Assembly (NCBI GenBank): GCA_947561585.1
Contig: CANNZV010002496.1
Coordinates: forward strand, 24-64,023
Reading direction: 5' to 3'
Length of the DNA stretch: 64,000 nt
Origin: Caprella mutica
Lineage: Eukaryota > Arthropoda > Malacostraca > Amphipoda > Caprellidae
The notes below the pieces were generated by a model that worked only from the letters and a program-made list of their open reading frames with translations, was not told the DNA's origin and searched no databases. The position numbers were made by a program, and so were the translations under genes. This document shows, piece after piece, positions 11,934-24,605 of the stretch. The number at the start of each line of letters is the position of its first letter. The stretch's first letter is position 1.

Positions 11934-12117
11934 CTAGCCAATGTCTAAATGATGCAGGCATCCGACCTTAGCCAGCATCGGCCAACATTGGTTTACCATC
12001 TTGCAGTTACTGAAAGACGTCGGCAAGATGCTGGGTCAACGTACCCGTGCAACCAGGCCAATGTCGGCAACGAGCGGCAAAGTGTCGGGGTGCAGTCATC
12101 ATTTAGATGATGGCTAG
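11934..12117. mobile_element. Hairpin MITE of about 184 bp
   Basis: The two ends are inverted copies over roughly 34 bp: left CTAGCCAATGTCTAAATGAT, right end in reverse CTAGCCATCATCTAAATGAT, both followed by a GCA..CCGAC block. The inner halves also pair imperfectly around CCAACATTGG and CCAATGTCGG, so the whole unit can fold. A second GATGGCGGCTAGTA motif follows at about 12150. No open frame; superfamily unknown. Confidence 0.7.
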
Positions 12118-12628
12118 TATCGGTACAACGATGTTTGCCAGGATCTTTTAGATGGCGGCTAGTAGTTGAATAAAGATTTCGAAAATAATATTGCCTACCT
12201 TCTTTCAGTTTATGAAGCTGATAGTATGTTTGGAAACTTCAGACACCTGTAATCATGGTATACTTTTTCTAAATTATAAAAACAATCAGTTAACTGTGAT
12301 CAGAAATTTTTTTTACTAAATTTTTTTTTAAATGCATTAAAATTAAAAAAATATTTTTTTAAATTTATTTTACTGAGTAAAAATTCGTTTTGTTATTTTA
12401 CTTCATTAACTAATAAAAATGATCAATCCTTTTTTATTTATTTTCAATATCCTGTGTGTAACAATAAATTTTTAAACATTTTATTACTCGCTGTGTGATA
12501 GATCGTGCTTTTGAAATACTAAAGATTTATTCCATCAAAGTTCTTAAAAAAGAAGTGTGTTGGCATAAATTTGATCTATTCAAATTTTGTCATCAAAAAT
12601 CTTCAAAAAGAAATGTGTTGACATAATC
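12118..12628. other. Non-coding, very AT-rich, with a tandem pair of repeats
   Basis: Apart from homopolymer runs, the segment 12520-12625 has two related units of about 70 bp containing CATCAAA..CTTnAAAAAGAA and TGTTGnCATAA. The same paired units appear at 34850-34990, so this is a dispersed repeat. It borders the truncated LINE directly. Confidence 0.55.
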
Positions 12629-13503
12629 TTGGGCCTCTATTCTTCTTGTTATACGAGAACGAATTGCCAGACCTTGATAATACCGTTAATTTTACCTTGT
12701 TTGCTGACGACACGACGGTAGTTTGTTCAAATTCTAGTTATACTGAGTTAATGTCTGAAGCAAGAACTTTACTTGCAAATCTGTATAATTGGACAATTAA
12801 TAATCGCCTTTCTTTTAATTCCAAAAAAACCACTTGCCTCCTTATTACTAACCGGACTCACGATATTGAAATACCATCTGTACTAAATGTTAACTGTAAT
12901 CAAGTTCCTTATGACGAATGTATTAAATTTTTGGGTGTTACTGTTGACCGTAATCAGTCATTTTCTAATTACATAGATTCAATTTGTATGAGATTGTCAA
13001 AAACTGTTGGTATATTTTATAAAATTTATAGGGATGTTCCTCAATATACTTTGGTAAATCTCTATTATAGCTTAGTCTATCCTCACCTAAATTATGGTGT
13101 ATTGTTATGGGGTGATTCTGCTGGTATTAATTTGAACCCTATAATTATGCTTCAGAAAAAGATTGTTAGACTGATTACTTGTTCCTCTTATCTTGAACAT
13201 ACTATGCCATTGTTTCATAAAACTAAGATACTCAACATAAGAGATATTTATAACTATGTTTTGGGTGTTTATATGTTTAGTAGGAGAACTTTACTTGAAT
13301 ACCCTGTGCACAATTATAATACTAGAAAGAGAAATGTTGCTATATCTTCTTTCCAAAGACTAGTATTAAGTGAGAGATCAATATCTTGTAGTGGCCCAAA
13401 ATTGTGAAATTCTCTTCCTGAAGAAATTAGAAATTCCATTTCGTTAGTCAGTTTCAAGAAGAATCTTAAACTATGTTTTGTGGAAAAATACTCGGGTCGT
13501 GAG
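12629..13503 (+). pseudogene. 5'-truncated non-LTR retrotransposon (RT C-terminus)
   Basis: Coding similarity starts abruptly at a LGPLFFLLYENEL block (usual GSVLGPLLF motif). It continues through the catalytic FADD box (FTLFADDTTVV), a KFLGVTVDRN block, and the C-terminal HYLNYG..LLWGDSAG and NYNTRKR blocks seen in Jockey/CR1-group LINEs. One nonsense codon: TGA at 13405-13407 replaces the Trp expected in KLWNSLPEEI, after which the same frame runs to a stop at about 13503. It is related to, but not the same family as, the LINE at 14969-16650. Confidence 0.9.
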
Positions 13504-13663
13504 TGAATATTACTTGACTCAGTTTGTAAAATGGATTGGATTCTATTTTTGATATTGTGTGTATTTAAAATGAATAACCGAGATTAGGTAAACTATTTGA
13601 TTGACAACTCTAATAATTTATATTGTTTTATCTATGATGTAAATAAAATGTTTTTTTTTCTTT

Positions 13664-13696
13664 GCCCGAAAAGATAATTTTATCTTATAAAAGGGC
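13664..13696 (+). other. Hairpin in LINE 3' untranslated region
   Basis: GCCCGAAAAGATAA is followed by an inverted partner TTATCTT...GGGC, forming a stem near the 3' end of the truncated LINE. LINE 3' stem-loops are often what the reverse transcriptase recognises; that role is inference here. Confidence 0.55.
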
Positions 13697-14755
13697 TTGA
13701 ATATATCTCTATCAATAAATGTGAACGATTTGAAATAGGGAACCACAGTTCACCGGCTGAGCTTCCTAGATGTACTATCACGGAAAAGTGTATCCGTCAG
13801 CTGTTATAGTATGCTATTTTAGCAGTTTTGACCTTTCTTATTTTTTGCATGTGGCATTTTAGAGAGTATTCTTCCGCGTTCAAAAATCCCCCATTAAGGA
13901 GGAGCCTTTTGCTGGGGTAAAATGCTAGGGTAATTGGGTGAATTGGGGAATTAGATATGTGTATCTAGAGGAGGGACGGGGAGGGGGGTGATTTATACCG
14001 ATTTCTGACAAGTTATTAGATATTATTTTTCTATTATTTAAATTAAAGTATAAACATATAGTTTCATTTGTATCATCCATGCAATGTTCATTTTATAATG
14101 AATACATGTATTTTTTTTATAATTTGAAATGAATAATTATAATTTTGAAATTTTCCATTCAATTAAACTTGGTATATATTTCATACGATTTACTCTTGTA
14201 TGTTTTTTTATGCAATTTACTTTCGATCAATTGTCGTTCTAATATTGAAACTAATAACTATTCGAATTTGAGGTAAAAGTAGATTCCTAGCTTTATTAAA
14301 TCTCATTAATTCCAAAAATATTATTTATGACAACCATTCACACAAGAACATTAAACTAATCCTCTTCAGATATGATTTTAAATAACTTCGCTTCTTTTAC
14401 ACCTTTGAATTATTTGTTCTCCTTTAGGCTATATTATTAAAACTATAATACACGTTTTCAACTTTGTGGTAAATGTCTATAGTTTTACTTTTGTCAAATC
14501 TTATTCCACGAATATTTTATATTATAATCATTCACACAAGAGCATTTAATCGTCTAAAGATATGATTTTTAATAGTTTCGCATTTTTTTCACATTTAAAT
14601 AATTTGCTTCAATAAATTAATAGTGATGACTGATGACTAATTTCATCGATAAGACAAGTTTTTCTTCTTTTTCAAAGTCCTTTGTGTGTATAATCTTTTT
14701 TAATTCATTCAATATATTGGCCAAATGAGGAAGTTATTAAAATGTGTTTTTAAAA
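13697..14755. other. No gene; remnants of dispersed repeats
   Basis: AT-rich, stop-dense sequence. At 13768-13793 is GTACTATCACGGAAAAGTGT and following bases, which recur inverted at about 34690-34715 with one mismatch, so both places carry ends of the same repeat. A GGGGAGGGGGG-like purine tract lies near 13975-13990. Nothing else recognised. Confidence 0.5.
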
Positions 14756-14968
14756 TTTTATTTATTTATTTTTATTTAAACTCAATGTGCCCTTACATTA
14801 AGAGTATAGATTTGGGCAATGTATACTCTTTCACAATAAAATACAGAATATAAACTTTGATCGAGACCCGGGATAGTCTTTGACTATAAGGGTTTCCTAT
14901 ATAAAACTAGATAACAAAAAAAATCAAAAGATGAGGTGTATACAGTGATTACAGGTTAGATTCTATTA
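14756..14968 (-). other. LINE 3' untranslated region and tail
   Basis: Follows the LINE stop codon and ends in a run equivalent to AAATAAATAAATAAAA on the minus strand (14756-14780), the expected short A-rich tail. A GGGCACATTG block just before the tail resembles 3' ends of Jockey-group LINEs. Confidence 0.65.
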
Positions 14969-16650
14969 TTAGAGGTATTCAAGGACAATCGATTTATTAA
15001 ACTTTTTTTTAAAAATAGCATATGAAGAACAATTTTTAATGTTATTTTCCAATTCATTCCACAATTTACATCCCTTATACAATAAGGAACATTTAGTTTT
15101 TTCACATCTATAGCGTGGGAGCACTATATTATTAGCATTACGAGTAGAATGGCTATGGCGATTTGTGTTAGTAACAATATAGTCATATACATCAGGATCA
15201 TATGAAGCGCTGGCTACAGTTCTAAACATATGCTGCCCCAAGGTGAACTTAAAAAGATCTTCAAGTTTCAAAATTTTCAATTCAGCAAACAAGGGTGATG
15301 TACTAGCTAGGTAGTCACTACTTGTTATGCACCTGATGGCTTTTTTCTGTAATAAATATAAATCACGAGTAAAATATTGTGCAGTGTCACCCCAAACTAG
15401 CAAACAGTAATGAAGATAAGGATAAACAAGAGAGTAATATAACATTTTTTTAACATTAAATGGAAGAACATCGTTAATCTTGTAAGGTATGCAAATTGAT
15501 TTGGAAATTTTATTAGATTGCATCTTAATGTGGTGAGAGAACGTGAGATTATTATCAATGGTTACTCCTAGATACTTTATAGTTCTAACTTGCTCTATTG
15601 GGCTTCCTGACATGTTGATTGAGGGTATATCAATATTTTCCCTGTATGAAAATACGATGTATTTTGTTTTTGCAGTATTCAAGCAAATTCTGTTAGCTTT
15701 GAGCCAATTTGAAATTAATTTTAGGTTATTGTTTATTAGAATGTGAGCCTGGTTAACTTTTTTACGAGGAATACAGCACGATGCAGTCGAGTCGTCAGCA
15801 AACAGATTGAATCTAAAATAGGGGGAACAACTAGGAAAATCATTGATAAATATGACGAATAATAGTGGGCCCAGTACACTCCCTTGTGGAACACCACACC
15901 TAACAAAACGCTCATCAGATTTTACTTTATTAAGCAATGTAAACTGCTTACGTCCTGTTAAATAGGAGCGAAGCCAATCATTCACCACTCCCCTCACCCC
16001 ATAAAAACTCAACTTGTCTAACAATACATCGTGAGAGACACAATCGAAAGCCTTCCTAAAGTCAAGAAAAATGGAGAACACAACACATCCCGTATCTAAT
16101 ACCTCGTACATATAATTCATTAGACTCAGAACAGCCTGCATCGTACTGCGTCCTTTCCGGAAACCATATTGATTACTTATTAATATTTTTTTAGTTTCAA
16201 AGTACCTTACAAGCTGATCGTGAGCTACTTTTTCATAAAGCTTTGAAAAAATGTTGAGAACTGATATAGGTCTATAATTTGATATCTCCGTTCTCTCACC
16301 ACCCTTAAAAATTGGTACAACTGTAGCTAGTTTTAAGACATCTGGAAAATTACCAGTAGAGATAGACAAATTTATAAGTGACGCCAATACAGGGGCAATC
16401 AACGGGCTTAATATTTTCACAATGCTCACAGGAAGAGTATCAATGTTGCAACGTTTGTTTTTTAATGACATAATCTGTTTCCGAACATCAACAACTGACA
16501 CAGGGGCAAAGAAGAAAGAGCTCAAATAATCACCAGAAAGGTATTGCGTATGATTTGCATTAGTGTTGTTAGAAAAAGAACTATTAATTTCTTCACCAAT
16601 AGAAGAAAAATAATCATTCATTGCATTCGACATTAACTCTGGATCAGTTC
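14969..16650 (-). CDS. LINE ORF2, 3' part: reverse transcriptase (split by P-like transposon)
   Basis: An uninterrupted frame from the P-like transposon border to the stop at 14969. Motifs: VVPIFKGGERTEISNYRPIS (RT fingers), QYGFRKGRSTMQA, SIFLDFRKAFDCVSHD (first catalytic Asp), CGVPQGSVLGPLLF, FNLFADDSTA (catalytic FADD box), KYLGVTIDNNLTFSHH, and C-terminal blocks HYCLLVWGDTA and HSTRNANN. The residues nearest the border, RTD then PELMSNAMNDYFSSIG, continue the endonuclease half at 26302 in the same frame. ORF2 would therefore be contiguous without the transposon. As it stands this part has no natural start; the first ATG is at 16631-16633. Confidence 0.95.
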
Positions 16651-16867
16651 AAGGCCATCTATAGTGTATCAGGCCGGACCATTCTGGCGTTTATTGTTTG
16701 AACAGCTGTTGATTGAAATCATAACAAAGCGCTACGCTTCCATTAATTTAGATAGGAATAAATAGAAAAAAACCGGTTGCGCTCCCATTTAATTGACTTA
16801 TTTTAATAGTTACGAGTGGAATTTAAATTAAAAAATTTTACAGTGTATTCATTAGAATCTCTACTAT
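16651..16867 (+). repeat. Left TIR of P-like transposon
   Basis: The first 33 bases match the right TIR exactly in inverted orientation. Similarity continues with small indels through AATTTAGATAGGAATAAATA and TTTTACAGTGTATTCATT to about 16867, then stops. Confidence 0.93.
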
Positions 16868-17571
16868 CGAATGCTATATTTTTTTCAAATAATTTTTAAT
16901 TGTAGAAATCTTCAATTGCAATGTACCTACCTATAAATTATAGAGTACTGATGCAGTGATGAACTAGTTCTAGTTAAAGTATGTAGGTAACATGAGTCAT
17001 GACTAACATCCTAGGTATTTTGATTTAAGAAAAATACAAATACTATACCAGTGTTTTAGTTCAACTTTATTTCTATTATAACAGTAACTGGCTAGGTAGG
17101 CTATACTCTGAATAATTTTCAGATATTATGTGTCATTGACTCAATAGGTATATAAGTTAGTCTATACTCTATAACCATATTAAGACTCAAGTAGTTGAGA
17201 CCAAGTCATAATTCCACAGTTCCACTTTGAATTCCATGTGAAAATTGCAGCTTATTAATTTCTTGTTCTCAAAATGAATCTTTTTTCACCCTCTGGGACT
17301 GTTGCTTTTTATTTTTTAATCTTTTATTACCATTAATTTTTGGATTCAGAGATTATAAATCAGGGAAAAATTTGATGATTGTGGCATTTTGCTAACTTTT
17401 CAAAATTATATAGAACAAATTAAAAATTCTGTTCTTTGGACACTTGATGTGAATAGAGTTGATGTTAGCTACCAGCCTACCTAGTTATATTGATATATTT
17501 ATTATATTATGATCTATGATATCTAAATTTATAGGTAAAAAAAAATGTACTCCATATTTCAAAGTGTGGAT

Positions 17572-17597
17572 AAAGTCGCCAGTATATTGGCGACTTT
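17572..17597. other. Short perfect hairpin
   Basis: AAAGTCGCCA and TGGCGACTTT are separated by six bases. A second inverted pair, AAAGTAAAATCTT (about 17735) and AAGATTTTACTTT (about 17828), lies just to the right. Both may be MITE remnants. Confidence 0.5.
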
Positions 17598-17920
17598 GGA
17601 GAGCGAGAGGTCTAATAAGATGAAAAACCCTGTAAATTACTCATTAAATTATTAAATAGAAATACTATTACTAATACTAATAGGCTCAAGAGATTATAGA
17701 TACTGTAAGATATACATAAGTCATGAAGCATAAAAAAGTAAAATCTTCACAAGGAAGTCGAATTTCTTCTTTAAAGTATCTTAAAAGTGGCGACCTGAAT
17801 CATTTCCTCGCCAAACTGATGACTTTCAAGATTTTACTTTATCTAATTAGGTAGATTCTAAGATTTAATCCTAACTTCCTATAGTTTCTTAATCAGTTCA
17901 GTGGTAGTGGTACCTAACTA

Positions 17921-18174
17921 GGGTCAAGCAGGTAAATTGCTTCACACCATAGTATCTTCTTTGTACTGTGTTCACACTAACTAACTGCGGCCTCTAACAA
18001 CAGAAACATCATAGCTTCATAACACACGTTAAAAACATAAAGTAATAAATTATAGCATGCACTGCACTTATTTTGGTAGGTAAGCAACATTTTAATGTAT
18101 TTTAGGTTCAGAATGTTTTAGAGACTCTATTGAAATGGCCATAATTAAAAAGCCGCAATTTACATGCATCACCC
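17921..18174. mobile_element. MITE family 1, copy 1
   Basis: Starts GGGTCAAGCAGGTAAATTGC and ends with the inverted form GCAATTTACATGCATCACCC, with TA on both sides, as expected of Tc1/mariner-type MITEs. The internal sequence (AACATCATAGCTTCA, TTATAGCATGCACTG, CAACATTTTAATGTA) is shared with the copies at 24249, 24857, 32991, 36168 and 62647. Confidence 0.85.
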
Positions 18175-18427
18175 TAGCTTATATAGGGACTCTGCAAGTC
18201 TACAAAATCAGTATCTGTGAGAAATAGAGAATGTTTTGAAAACTCTTTAATTTTGTTCATAGCCAATTACTTGTAAATACTAAATCTTGGAATTAATTAC
18301 AAAATGTTCTGAACTTATTGCCTTATAAAACAGTACATTTACTAAATACTAGGTAGGTACTATCAAAGAGAAGTGTAACCACTTTATGGTAATATCTCTC
18401 AACTAACTGGTTTCTAATTTCCTATTA

Positions 18428-18633
18428 CAGTGAAACTCCTGAGTTATGAAGTATTGGTTATTTAATAACTCAGAGCCACTTCACAACTCAGGGACCATTG
18501 TAGTTTTCTCTGATAGAAATCTTTGAGAAAACTAAGGTTTTTGAGGGATACCTAGCATGAAATTCATGACGAATATCGTTTTCTATAGACTATAACATAC
18601 ACATAGAAAATACTTCATAACTCAGTTTTACTG
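18428..18633. mobile_element. TA-flanked MITE with CAGTGAAACT ends
   Basis: The left end reads CAGTGAAACTCCTGAGTTAT and the right end inverted reads CAGTAAAACTGAGTTATGAA; TA flanks both. About 206 bp, no coding capacity. The short open frame crossing its right end (18590-18820) looks fortuitous. Confidence 0.8.
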
Positions 18634-19023
18634 TACTTTTAAATTTTAGAGATTTGTTATTGTATAGACCAATTATTACACTTACAAGGATTAGAACTGA
18701 ATTTATATGGGGGTCCACATGGATCAATTTAGAAGGCTTTTCATATCTTTGATAATGTTCAAGAAATGTCTCATTAATTGAATAATTATGATATTCAGAC
18801 AAATTAGGTAATGGGAACATATTAATTAATTTCTAATATCTAAATCAAAACTCAGATTTGTGTTGGAGAATCTATGAAGAATGTTCCTTTGTAAAATCCA
18901 TGTTTTAGCTTTACTGTGTCAGTACTGATAATCTTCATAAACTTCATTCATTGCTAAATCAAGAAATGATTTTATTTATTCTTTCAGTCAAAAAGTGTAA
19001 CTTATTCATATTATTTTTATTGC

Positions 19024-19215
19024 ATGAGCAGACGTAATTACAATGAGATGTTTCTGAATTCCACTCAACTTGAGGTAAGTTATTATTATTAAGTTATAAT
19101 GAAATTTCATCATACCTAGCTATTATTCAAATTGTAGCTCAGATTAATTAAATATATTTTTCATTTCAAACAGGCAGTGTTGGCCATTTTATCTTCAACT
19201 GCAGTATTTAAATGA
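19024..19215 (+). other. Possible two-exon short reading frame inside the P-like transposon
   Basis: ATG at 19024 begins 17 codons (MSRRNYNEMFLNSTQLE) ending exactly at a GTAAGT donor (19075). A CAG acceptor at 19171-19173 opens a second exon in phase, giving 13 more codons and TGA at 19213-19215. Another GTAAGT donor lies near 19242 and a TAG acceptor near 19371. Good splice signals in series suggest a plus-strand transcript, coding or not. The 30-residue product resembles nothing I know. Confidence 0.25.
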
Positions 19216-20039
19216 AAACATTAATCTCAAAAATTACAAATTGGTAAGTATTTATTAATTTGTTTTAATTAAAAATAATTATTTATTAATGATGAATGAA
19301 ATATTGAATTAAATGTCAGTATGAACTTTTATTACATGTTGCTATATAATTTCTTTTTCTTTATTTCCATAGACCAATATACAATTGGCATCATAAGAAT
19401 TTGAAGATCATCTGAGTAGAGGCCATCCTGGATTCCATTATATAGTTAATTAACAAGTATTAATTGTTATTTCAATGTTAGGTTGTTACATTCATCAATC
19501 TTATGTTAGCCAATAATGATTAGCTAATAAAGATTAATGAATAGCCATCTATTTAAGAAATACATGAATAATTTTCAAGTCTTTTATAACTTCAGTAGCT
19601 ACAGTTTATTAGTTTAAATAAATCAATAAATTAAGATTTAGATACTGCATTTAAGAATGATGGATAAGAAAAGAACTGAAAATATAATTATATCAAATAT
19701 AATTTCATAAGTTTAGCTGTTGTTCATTTTGTGTACAAAAGACTATAAATAAAAATTTGAAATCTCTCCTATGTATTGGAATTATTATTATCAAGAAAAT
19801 ATATATTAAATAATTTTTACACAAAAATAGCAACAATCTACATTGTTAAGAAGAATACATTTATATTCAACTTCATTAATAAAAAGTAAAGAAAAATCTA
19901 ATATTAAATCATAATATTTTGTCCACTTATCAAAATAATATATATCTAACAATATGGATGGATGCAGCTAATATATAAAAATAGAAATACATAGGTTAGT
20001 TTTAAATATTAACAATTTGTATCCCTACCAAGTCCCAAT

Positions 20040-22838
20040 CTATTTCTCTAATGTTGATAACTTCAACTTCTTTTTTCTGTTTTTCAGTTCCACAATATTA
20101 TTATTGTACAACTTTGTGTAATTATTCAGCAAAATATTACACATTGTTCTTATGCATAATGTGTAGATGTGTCTTGTGGAGACTTTACAACCAGGACACA
20201 ATTCATCTGTTTCCCCATCATCCATTGCATTCAAACATAGTCTAAGTAAAATGTTACGTTGATCAAATGCTTTGATGAATTCTTCTTCTAATTTATTTAA
20301 AATGCACTGAAAGGCATTGAAAACTGTGCTACATATAGCCAAAGAAAATGATGTGGGATATTTTAATCCTCCTCTATTAATGACAGAAAAATATTGTGAT
20401 ATTGTGGAAGGATCAACATCTAACATGTCACTAGTACACAATCTGTTGCTACACATACTGCACTTCATCCTACCACAAACAGAATGGGAAACATAGCCAG
20501 ATATGAAGACCATTACATCTAAATCATGTTCAGACAAATCACACTTCATTACACTAAAATCAGTGATGGAATCAAAAGGAGGAGGAATGTTATCTGAAGA
20601 ATTGCCTATATCATCATCAGTAGGTGAATTACATTTAAGATCTTAGATTGCAAAATTTCAATATTTAGAATTGATGGTTAGCAAATTCAAAATTTTCAAT
20701 TTTTTTTCACTTTCAAGAACTTGGGTTACTGATACGTTATAATTTCCACCGCTCATTTGTCTATATTGCCCAAATCTAGCCTCTAAAGGATCAGTCTGAA
20801 ACTTTCCAAGCAATATGTAGTTAAAATCATGATTAATGAAAAGATAATTAGATAACTCTACTAAAGCATGAGAAGTGTGGAATAAAGCAAATGAAGTTTC
20901 TTTAGATAACAAACCTAATCTTTTTTTATCATTTGATAAAGCTTCCCATCTTTGACCCCATTCAGAAAACTTGATTAGAAATTTCAAATTTTGATCAGTT
21001 TCAGAATTACTTAAGATTGGATTGCAATTTTCATTTCTGAGTAGCTTGCCTTTGAGCTTCGACTTAACATTCACTACATTCCACTATTTGATGATGATAT
21101 TCATGAAATCACATACAGGCTTGTAATTAGGGATATTGTGTGTTTGGAGGGCAGCAACATTTTTAACATCAAACAATTTGACAACATAATTTACATTTTG
21201 CCTCTCCATATTAGTAGGATACAAAACTTTTTCCGAAAGACCAGGAGCATGTTTAATTATTGAATTCTTCTCATTGTCATACAATATTTTTAATGTTTTA
21301 AAAGAAGCTCTGTACATGATTTCACAACTATCATCATCAAATGAAGGAAAGAGAAATGTCTGAATGGGGTCTTTAATGTTTAGCCAGTTATTCCGAATAC
21401 ATTTGAATAAATGAACAGGATCAAATATAAAAAATAATTTTAGAGTATCATCAAAAGGGTGAGGAATACATTCTTTTAAACTGCCATTACAAAATTTTTC
21501 ATATGCGTTTCTATTTATTCTATTATTATCAGAAATTAGAGTTATAACTTTGAAACCTATTCTATTCAATTCTGAAAGAACAGTGTTAATTAATTTAAAT
21601 AAATTTTCAGCATTTAAGTTTTTTACAGGGTAAAGAGCAACAATATCTTTATTAGATGATTTTAGAGAGGTTATCATGAAAGCTTGTAAACTTGATGCTG
21701 GAGCCATTGAAGTATCACAACTTCCTTGAATTTTTCCAGATTTATAAGTTAAATTAGGCTTTATATGAATTTCATCCAGCAGCAAGTTTACAAGCTTTTC
21801 ATCTTCAGTTAGAGTTGACATTTTTTTTTCTAAATAATTAATATGTGAGTCAGTAATACCAGAATTTAACATACCAGAATTTAAAGATAACTTTTTCAAA
21901 TAAGAAGGATGAGGAATTTTGATGACATTTGAATTTCTAATGAGAATATAAGCAGATGGATAAGTATAAAATAACATACATGACCAAAGAATGACTGATG
22001 AACTATAGTTATGTTTTTTATTTACATTTAAGATTAATTGTTCTATAGAGAATTTTACTTGTGTAGAAGAACTTGGATCATCCAAGTATTCTTCTAATAA
22101 TTTAAGTGAATAACTGAGCTTATCTTCAATACAGCATCCAGTTTCATTGTAGTTTTCAAAATGACTTATTAAAGTATCAAATTTGGACCATTTATCACAT
22201 TTATTTTCCCTACCTAAAATCCAACTAACTTTATCCTTAGGTAGCAGGATATTGTTATGCCAAACATCAACATTCAAGTTAGATTTGATTTTAATTGCAA
22301 CGGTAATTTGAGGACTGTGATCAAAATTGGCTTTGAATATGTTTACACCAGCTTCTAATTTAGAGGAAAACCAATTTTTATTTTTCATTTTTTCACTGAG
22401 CCCATCAATAATTTCAGTGAAGGAATTAATTTTATCATCAATTTGAAATTTTTCTAATATTTTATTTTCATAAACAGCTATATCAGCTCTACGTTCATCA
22501 GGAGTTTTCCTTTTAAGAGGAGGTTCACTAGAAAAATATGATGGATGGTCTACAAAAATGGAAGGATACGCATCTTTAGTTAATATAGGAACTTTTCTAT
22601 TGCATGAAACCTTACTGTTGTCAATCCTCACAGCAGTCATCTCTCTTACTATGAATTTTTCATGAAAATGCTTGATGCATACGACAGAAGTAGCAGAAGG
22701 GTCAAATTGATCACGGTGAATTCTCCTCAGCCACTCCCTTTTCCTCACTTCATCCTTGGGAAAGGTGAAGACGGTGACATGAGGATCTTGTGGGTGATAA
22801 TTTGATCTGCACTCTGGAACACAACATTTTCGACCCAT
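20040..22838 (-). pseudogene. THAP-domain P-element-type transposase with three in-frame stops
   Basis: Start ATG at 22836-22838 (MGRKCCVPECRSNY). Residues 1 to about 90 form a THAP zinc-binding DNA-recognition domain: Cys pair in CCVPEC, Trp in REWLRRIHR, C-x2-H in VVCIKHF, and a VPILTKDAYPSIF block. Next comes a helical region, then the RNase H-like transposase core with LLLDEIHIKPNLTYKSG, VITLISDNNRINR, and FDPVHLFKCIRNNWLN (the GTP-binding insertion area). The C-terminal part has DPLEARFGQYRQMSGGNYNV, the most conserved block of this family. One frame runs the whole length, about 930 codons. It is broken by TAG at 21084-21086 (Trp expected), TGA at 20658-20660 and TAA at 20643-20645. No frameshift is needed. 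The family cuts and pastes the element by binding its TIRs. Confidence 0.92.
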
Positions 22839-22859
22839 CTGAAAACAATTTTTTAACAT

Positions 22860-24248
22860 ATTAACAGAGGAACCTACAACTATAAGTCTATTTGATAATA
22901 GTCTATGCTAACTAAAATTTTACTGATTGAATATTAAATAAAAATAGATCATTATATAGCTGAAGCTAGTCAGCTACATTTGATTTAACAAAGACAAATC
23001 TATCATTTACTATTTACTTATTTAGTAATCTAAAACCATAGGTGGAAATAATGTAAATTGATAATTTGATAAAAGTCAATGGTAGCTAACTTATAGCTCA
23101 CCTTTACAGAAATGAGTTCTTCTTCTTTTCCAGGTTAGGTAGCTACTGTGAATACTTAAACAATATTTAACTGGTAAATAATATGTTAGAATCTGAAATG
23201 ATATATTTAGAAAATTAATATTAGAGGTTAATGCAATCTCTAAATTTCTTAATCAGAGCCAGTACACACCCAGAACAATGTAGCAATATCTCTGCTTAAT
23301 TTATACTGTGACTGAATTTTGTGTAGTTAAGACAATAGGTACCCAAGTTAATGTTGAGCCAAATTTTTCTTAGATTACTTAAACCCAATTTATTGATGAT
23401 TTCTACCTAAAAATAACCATAACAGAGATAGATTTTTTAAACTATTAAATATAGGTAATGAGAGGATTCATTTAATTTGATTAATTAAAACACATAAAAT
23501 TTATGGTACCTAAGTAACTAATTCATGAAAGATGATTAATTATGGTTCACTGTCCTGATCTGTCAAGGTTGCTATTTTGGTGAACAGTCAGCTGAAGACA
23601 TTCCAAGGAGAATATTAAAGTAAAATATCTCGCTGGCTAATTTCGAACTAGACTGCAGAAACAGGTAAAGTGATCTCCAAGAAATTATCTATTTTGGCTT
23701 CTGATCTCAGTTAAATACACGAGGGAGAAAATTAAGGATTGTTCGCACAGAAAATATTAAAAATTACTTATATCTTAAGGTCACAAATGGGAAAGCTTAA
23801 CTTGAAAACAAAATTTCTCTTTCTTATATCTTGAATGTAGCAATCTGGATTCAGCTAGCTTTGAGACCAATTCATTTTCTCACTACACTGGTGTCATTCC
23901 TACCATACTTAGAAACATGGTCAGGATAATTAAAAAAAATCAAATTAGAAAGATATAATTTCAATTTTGCTATAGTCTCTAGTAAATAGATACACATGCA
24001 CATCATATACTGGCCAGTCTGTATTTGGTGCACAAAATCCCAGTGACTTTTTCGAAATGCTGAAAAAATCCAAATAGTTTGACTGATCCACCAATATTTC
24101 CCCAATTTATCCACTGGAAAAAAATTTAACATAGGAATGATCCGAGTGAGTAAATAAAAATCCACCGACTTTGCAAGAATATTATTTCAAAGGGGTAAAA
24201 ATTGCATGATGTGTCCTTTAAAATGAAATTCAGAGACAAAATTTTGTA
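22860..24248. other. Transposon interior, no gene; two repeat fragments
   Basis: Presumed 5' region of the transposase gene. A block at about 23650-23745 (GACTGCAGAAACAGGTAAAG and TCTATTTTGGCTTCTG) is repeated at 55845-55935. From about 24012, CCAGTCTGTATTTGGTGCAC marks one end of a family C MITE whose other end I cannot find before the next MITE. Confidence 0.45.
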
Positions 24249-24461
24249 GGGTCAGGTAGGTAAATTGCGGCACTTTAACATACTATTTTTAACTAAATAA
24301 CTAACTGCCTCTTCTGGAAAAAGTTGTCATTTCAATCTAGAACACACTGAGTTTTTATGATATAAAGCAACTCAATATAAACTAGTTTCTGTTTTTCAGA
24401 CTTTCTTAATAGAGTCACAATTAGAAATAGAAGAAGTGATGTCAATTTACCTGTGTGACCC
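24249..24461. mobile_element. MITE family 1, copy 2
   Basis: GGGTCAGGTAGGTAAATTGC at the left, inverted TTTACCTGTGTGACCC at the right. TA flanks the left; the right flank is AA, so one target copy has mutated. Confidence 0.8.
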
Positions 24462-24605
24462 AAGATAGATGTAGATATACTTGATACCTCATACCTACAG
24501 CCCTGCCTACTAAATTCAGCAAACTGGACACAATCACATTGGTAGTAAATAGGTAATTAGGACTGTTCTGCATTGCAATTTGCATTTCTGATGAGTGATG
24601 TCAGC

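Noticed and set aside
15543..15746. 67-codon plus-strand frame opposite the LINE RT
   Set aside because: Antisense shadow of a strongly conserved RT frame.
20643..20660. Tiny intron at the paired stops of the P-type transposase
   Set aside because: The stops are only 18 bases apart, too short for an intron, and no proper donor and acceptor bracket them; nonsense mutation is simpler.
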